The notes below the pieces were generated by a model. It worked only from the letters and a program-made list of their open reading frames with translations. It was not told the DNA's origin and made no database searches. 8,084 nucleotides of DNA, taken from assembly GCA_001778355.1 (NCBI GenBank), contig MFGS01000094.1:1-8084 (forward strand), in the 5' to 3' direction. Shown here piece by piece: positions 6,151-8,084 of the stretch. Every line of letters starts with the position of its first letter. Within the stretch, counting starts at the first letter, position 1. The DNA is from Candidatus Firestonebacteria bacterium RIFOXYA2_FULL_40_8 (GTDB taxonomy: Bacteria > Oederibacteriota > D2-FULL-39-29). Both the position numbers and the translations under genes were made by a program.

Positions 6151-6873
6151 TTAGAAATTCTTCGCTGTACTTTTGTACAGGTCAGAGGTCAGCCCTTCTT
6201 TCAAGGCAATATCTTTTCCTTCGGCAGCATAAAGAAGCCCTCGTTTCATCATTTCAAGCGCCTGTGGTATTTCAAAAACATCGTTATGGTGTCCGAGCGA
6301 AGTGTAAAATACCCTGCCGACGCCCCATTTCTTTGTCCACGTCACCGGCATATCCACGGCTTTGTTTGAGGAGTGGTACCATTTAACCATGGGAAAACGT
6401 GTTGTAGCAAGTACTTCTACTGCGGGGTCGACATGCAGATAATACTGTTCTGATTTAAGTTTAAAATCAGAAATACCGGAAACAAGCGGGCTTGTACTGT
6501 TCTTTATTTCCACCGTATATTCAACGCCGTCCCCGCCCGGATGGGAAACCCAGTTACCTCCGGTCATAAACTGCCAGTCAACACTCTCCCTGAAGGAGTC
6601 GCACATGCCGCCGTGACACCCGGCAATGCCTGTTCCGTTAGCTACGGCTTCGATTACCGGAGCGCACTGTTCTTTTGTTATCTTGCCCATCGTCCAGACC
6701 GGAACAATAAGGTGAAGCTGCTTTACCTTTTCCGCGTCGAGAAAAGAATCCAGCGTTTTAGAAACTTCTACTTCAAATCCTTCGGAAAGAAGAAGCTTGT
6801 TGAATCTTTCCGCGACCTTCTCCGGTTCGTGTCCGTCCCAGCCGCCCCAAACAATAAGTGCTTTCCGTTTCAT
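6151..6873 (-). CDS. ThuA-like domain protein
   Basis: A 240-residue cytoplasmic protein of the ThuA family (trehalose-utilisation domain, PF06283), which has a class I glutamine-amidotransferase-like fold. Seen in the sequence: strand A5-L-I-V-W-G-G11 followed by D13-G-H15-E16-P17; the conserved turn A84-G-C-H-G-G89; G105-G-N-W and H111-P-G-G; and near the C-terminus G184-V-G-R-V-F-Y followed by S-L-G-H195-H196. ThuA works with the Gfo/Idh-type oxidoreductase ThuB in rhizobial trehalose use through 3-keto sugars; a Gfo/Idh gene lies just upstream here, which supports a sugar role. The ATG at 6873 is preferred because GGAGGGG (about 6880-6886) lies 6-7 nt upstream. An in-frame TTG at 6888 would add five residues and swallow that site. 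The substrate is unknown, and this protein is not close enough by eye to be called ThuA itself. Confidence 0.88.
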   Translation of the reverse strand: MKRKALIVWGGWDGHEPEKVAERFNKLLLSEGFEVEVSKTLDSFLDAEKVKQLHLIVPVWTMGKITKEQCAPVIEAVANGTGIAGCHGGMCDSFRESVDWQFMTGGNWVSHPGGDGVEYTVEIKNSTSPLVSGISDFKLKSEQYYLHVDPAVEVLATTRFPMVKWYHSSNKAVDMPVTWTKKWGVGRVFYTSLGHHNDVFEIPQALEMMKRGLLYAAEGKDIALKEGLTSDLYKSTAKNF

Positions 6874-6886
6874 AAAAACCCCCTCC

Positions 6887-6928
6887 AAGAGATAAGTACT
6901 AAGTACAAATGACTAATGACTATTTAAT
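6887..6928. repeat. Tandem heptamer array abutting the ThuA ribosome binding site
   Basis: On the plus strand, AAGTACT (6894-6900), AAGTACA (6901-6907) and two exact copies of AATGACT (6908-6914, 6915-6921) follow one another with an unbroken 7-bp period. A looser unit, AAGAGAT (6887-6893), precedes them and ATTTAAT (6922-6928) follows. In the sense of the ThuA transcript the array ends at the GGAGGGG ribosome binding site, so it would form the leader just upstream of translation initiation. Confidence 0.75.
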
Positions 6929-6963
6929 GAGGATAATAATACCTTAAAGCTAAATTTGCTTGT

Positions 6964-7000
6964 ATCAGTGGAATCCCGTAGCTTTGCAATCAGTGGAATC
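6964..7000. repeat. Two 12-bp direct repeats ATCAGTGGAATC
   Basis: ATCAGTGGAATC occurs identically at 6964-6975 and 6989-7000, offset by 25 bp, within the gap upstream of the ThuA-like gene (90-130 bp before its start). The copies are perfect while the 13-bp spacer is unrelated. They may be paired binding sites for a regulator or worn copies of an intergenic repeat whose unit resembles GGATTNCACTGATT. Confidence 0.6.
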
Positions 7001-7002
7001 AA

Positions 7003-7072
7003 GCCCGAAATCCCTTGTGAATCTTTAGTTTATATATGTCAAAATGTTACGTTTTCTGCTCGACTTTCGGGC
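7003..7072. repeat. 8-bp inverted repeat bounding a 70-bp intergenic segment
   Basis: GCCCGAAA (7003-7010) is the exact reverse complement of TTTCGGGC (7065-7072), with 54 bp between. The right arm ends one base before the Gfo/Idh stop triplet (7074-7076). The interior is AT-rich and contains TTGACA on the minus strand (7042-7037) without a good -10 partner. A second short inverted pair, CTCGA/TCGAG, lies around the right arm (7060-7064 and 7078-7082). No T-run follows, so a standard intrinsic terminator is not supported. Confidence 0.35.
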
Positions 7073-7073
7073 G

Positions 7074-8084
7074 CTAATCGAGAGTGCCTTTTTTCATTTT
7101 TAACGGGAAAGGCGCGGGTTTTGCGCAGCTGTTTTTGATGGCGATGTGCTTTCCTGTTTTATATGATTTTTCGAATGAGAGCATTGTTTCCAGAACGTGA
7201 AGCGCCAGCTCTCCGGAAGCGCGGTGCTTTCTTTTTGAAATTATTGCTTGCGCCATATCCGCAAGACCCAAGCTTCTCGAGTTTTCCGCGTAATTAAAAG
7301 GCAGAGGCATTTCTTTCCAGTCGTTTGTTTTTTTATTGAATAATTTTACCGGCCCGCCAAAAGTGTTGGGGTCCGGAACTAAAATACTTCCTTCCGTGCC
7401 GTGAATCTCGATTCGGGGAAGGACGGATTTTTTAATATCAAAACTCATTATGAGCGTTGCGACGGCGCCTTCTTCAAATTCTACCGCGCCGGTAATGTGA
7501 GTGGGAGTTTCCACTTTCACATGCTTGCCGAATTTGGGTTTGCTTGTTATTATTCTTTCTTTAAAAGATTTTACCGCTATGCCGGAGGTAAGTTTTGCCG
7601 GACCGAGTAGATTTACCAGAGCGGTGAGGTAATACGGACCCATGTCAAGCATCGGGCCGCCGCCTTTTTCATAATAAAACTCGGGGGACGGATGCCAGGA
7701 TTCGTGGCCGGGGCAAACCATGAACGCTTCTGCGGCGATGGGCCTGCCTATCAGTCCGTCGTCTATTATTTTTCTGCACGTTTGTATTCCGGCTCCGAGA
7801 AAAGTGTCCGGCGCGGAACCAACACGTAGTTTCATTTTCTTTGCGAGTTCAATGACTTTTTTTCCCTGAGCCAGGTCTATGCCGAGCGGTTTTTCCGCAT
7901 AAACATGTTTTCCGCTTTTTAAGGCCTTAAAATCCACTTCAATATGCGCTTTGGGTACCGTGAGGTTCAAGACGATATCAATTGATTTATCCGCGTAAAG
8001 CTCATCCAAAGTCATGGCACAAATACCGTGCAGCTTTGCTTTTTCACGCGCTCTTTCATTATCAAGGTCAGCGCAAGCCATAAG
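7074..8084 (-). CDS. Gfo/Idh/MocA-family oxidoreductase (N-terminus beyond window)
   Basis: An NAD(P)-dependent oxidoreductase of the Gfo/Idh/MocA family, acting on sugars, inositols or their keto derivatives. 336 codons are visible and the frame runs off the right edge. The ATG at 8081 is an internal methionine in the L-M-A-C-A-D-L-D strand that follows the nucleotide-binding loop, so the GxGxxG Rossmann motif and roughly the first 30 residues are missing. Counting from the methionine at 8081: N39-L-T-V-P-K-A-H46, the catalytic-lysine motif E63-K64-P65, S89-A-P-D, and G140-G-G-P-M-L-D146-M-G-P-Y150-Y. That last motif corresponds to the family G-G-x-x-x-D-x-G-x-H, with Tyr where His is frequent. 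A C-terminal alpha/beta domain follows (I-H-G-T-E-G-S-I near 228). The neighbouring ThuA-like gene and LacI regulator support a role in sugar oxidation. TAG stop at 7076-7074. Confidence 0.93.
   Translation of the reverse strand, partial: LMACADLDNERAREKAKLHGICAMTLDELYADKSIDIVLNLTVPKAHIEVDFKALKSGKHVYAEKPLGIDLAQGKKVIELAKKMKLRVGSAPDTFLGAGIQTCRKIIDDGLIGRPIAAEAFMVCPGHESWHPSPEFYYEKGGGPMLDMGPYYLTALVNLLGPAKLTSGIAVKSFKERIITSKPKFGKHVKVETPTHITGAVEFEEGAVATLIMSFDIKKSVLPRIEIHGTEGSILVPDPNTFGGPVKLFNKKTNDWKEMPLPFNYAENSRSLGLADMAQAIISKRKHRASGELALHVLETMLSFEKSYKTGKHIAIKNSCAKPAPFPLKMKKGTLD

Noticed and set aside
6874..6888. TTG start at 6888 for the ThuA-like gene
   Set aside because: It would place the strong GGAGGGG site inside the coding region; the ATG at 6873 lies at the right distance from that site and starts at the conserved first strand.
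7018..7042. Minus-strand TTGACA (7042-7037) as promoter for the ThuA-like gene
   Set aside because: No hexamer at 16-18 bp resembles TATAAT (CACAAG at 17 bp); TATATA follows immediately but is too close. A minus-strand TATTAT at 6941-6936 has no -35 partner either.
8079..8081. ATG at 8081 as the true start of the oxidoreductase
   Set aside because: The methionine lies in the second strand of the Rossmann fold (L-M-A-C-A-D-L-D), after the nucleotide-binding loop that the family needs; the frame continues past the edge.

Overview
The window reads as bacterial DNA of moderate GC from an anaerobic or fermentative, carbohydrate-using lineage. The combination of a TRAP transporter, a divergent URO-D-fold protein, a ThuA-like protein, a Gfo/Idh/MocA oxidoreductase and a LacI regulator is typical of Lentisphaerae, Planctomycetota relatives and candidate phyla known from environmental genomes. 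This placement is an inference from gene content; no rRNA or other phylogenetic marker is present. Ordinary ATG starts with purine-rich ribosome binding sites and the standard genetic code fit throughout.

Layout: two gene blocks converge on a 182-bp intergenic region (4961-5142). The plus-strand block holds the 3' part of a fused TRAP small/large permease (DctQM, 1-1686, cut by the left edge) and a minimal zinc metallopeptidase 3 nt behind it (1690-2037). After a likely promoter near 2106-2133 come a URO-D-superfamily protein that is not HemE (2153-3391), a small flavodoxin-fold protein (3440-3910) and an AT-rich lipoprotein of unknown function (3941-4960). The minus-strand block, in transcription order, holds a Gfo/Idh/MocA oxidoreductase (8084-7074, N-terminus beyond the right edge), a 200-bp gap full of short repeats, a ThuA-like protein (6873-6151) and a LacI-family regulator (6147-5143). 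ThuA and LacI are almost certainly co-transcribed (3-nt gap).

How the genes may work together: TRAP transporters commonly import organic or sugar acids. ThuA-like and Gfo/Idh proteins are partners in 3-keto-sugar (trehalose-type) catabolism, and LacI regulators commonly control such loci. The minus block is therefore best read as a small sugar-utilisation unit with its own regulator. The URO-D plus flavodoxin pair could be mistaken for heme biosynthesis, but the HemE signature is missing. The URO-D protein has a His-x-x-Cys-Cys cluster that invites comparison with the zinc-dependent methyltransferases of this superfamily.

The most unusual material is non-coding. Several gene gaps carry short, degenerate arrays with a strict 7-bp period (NNNCGAA type at 3398-3425 and, inverted, near 5028 and 5129; AAGTACT/AATGACT type at 6887-6921). 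There is also a pair of 12-bp direct repeats, an 8-bp inverted repeat, and a near-consensus promoter pointing antisense into the lacI-like gene. I found no CRISPR array, transposase, prophage gene, tRNA or rRNA, and no defence or conflict system. No gap exceeds 200 bp.
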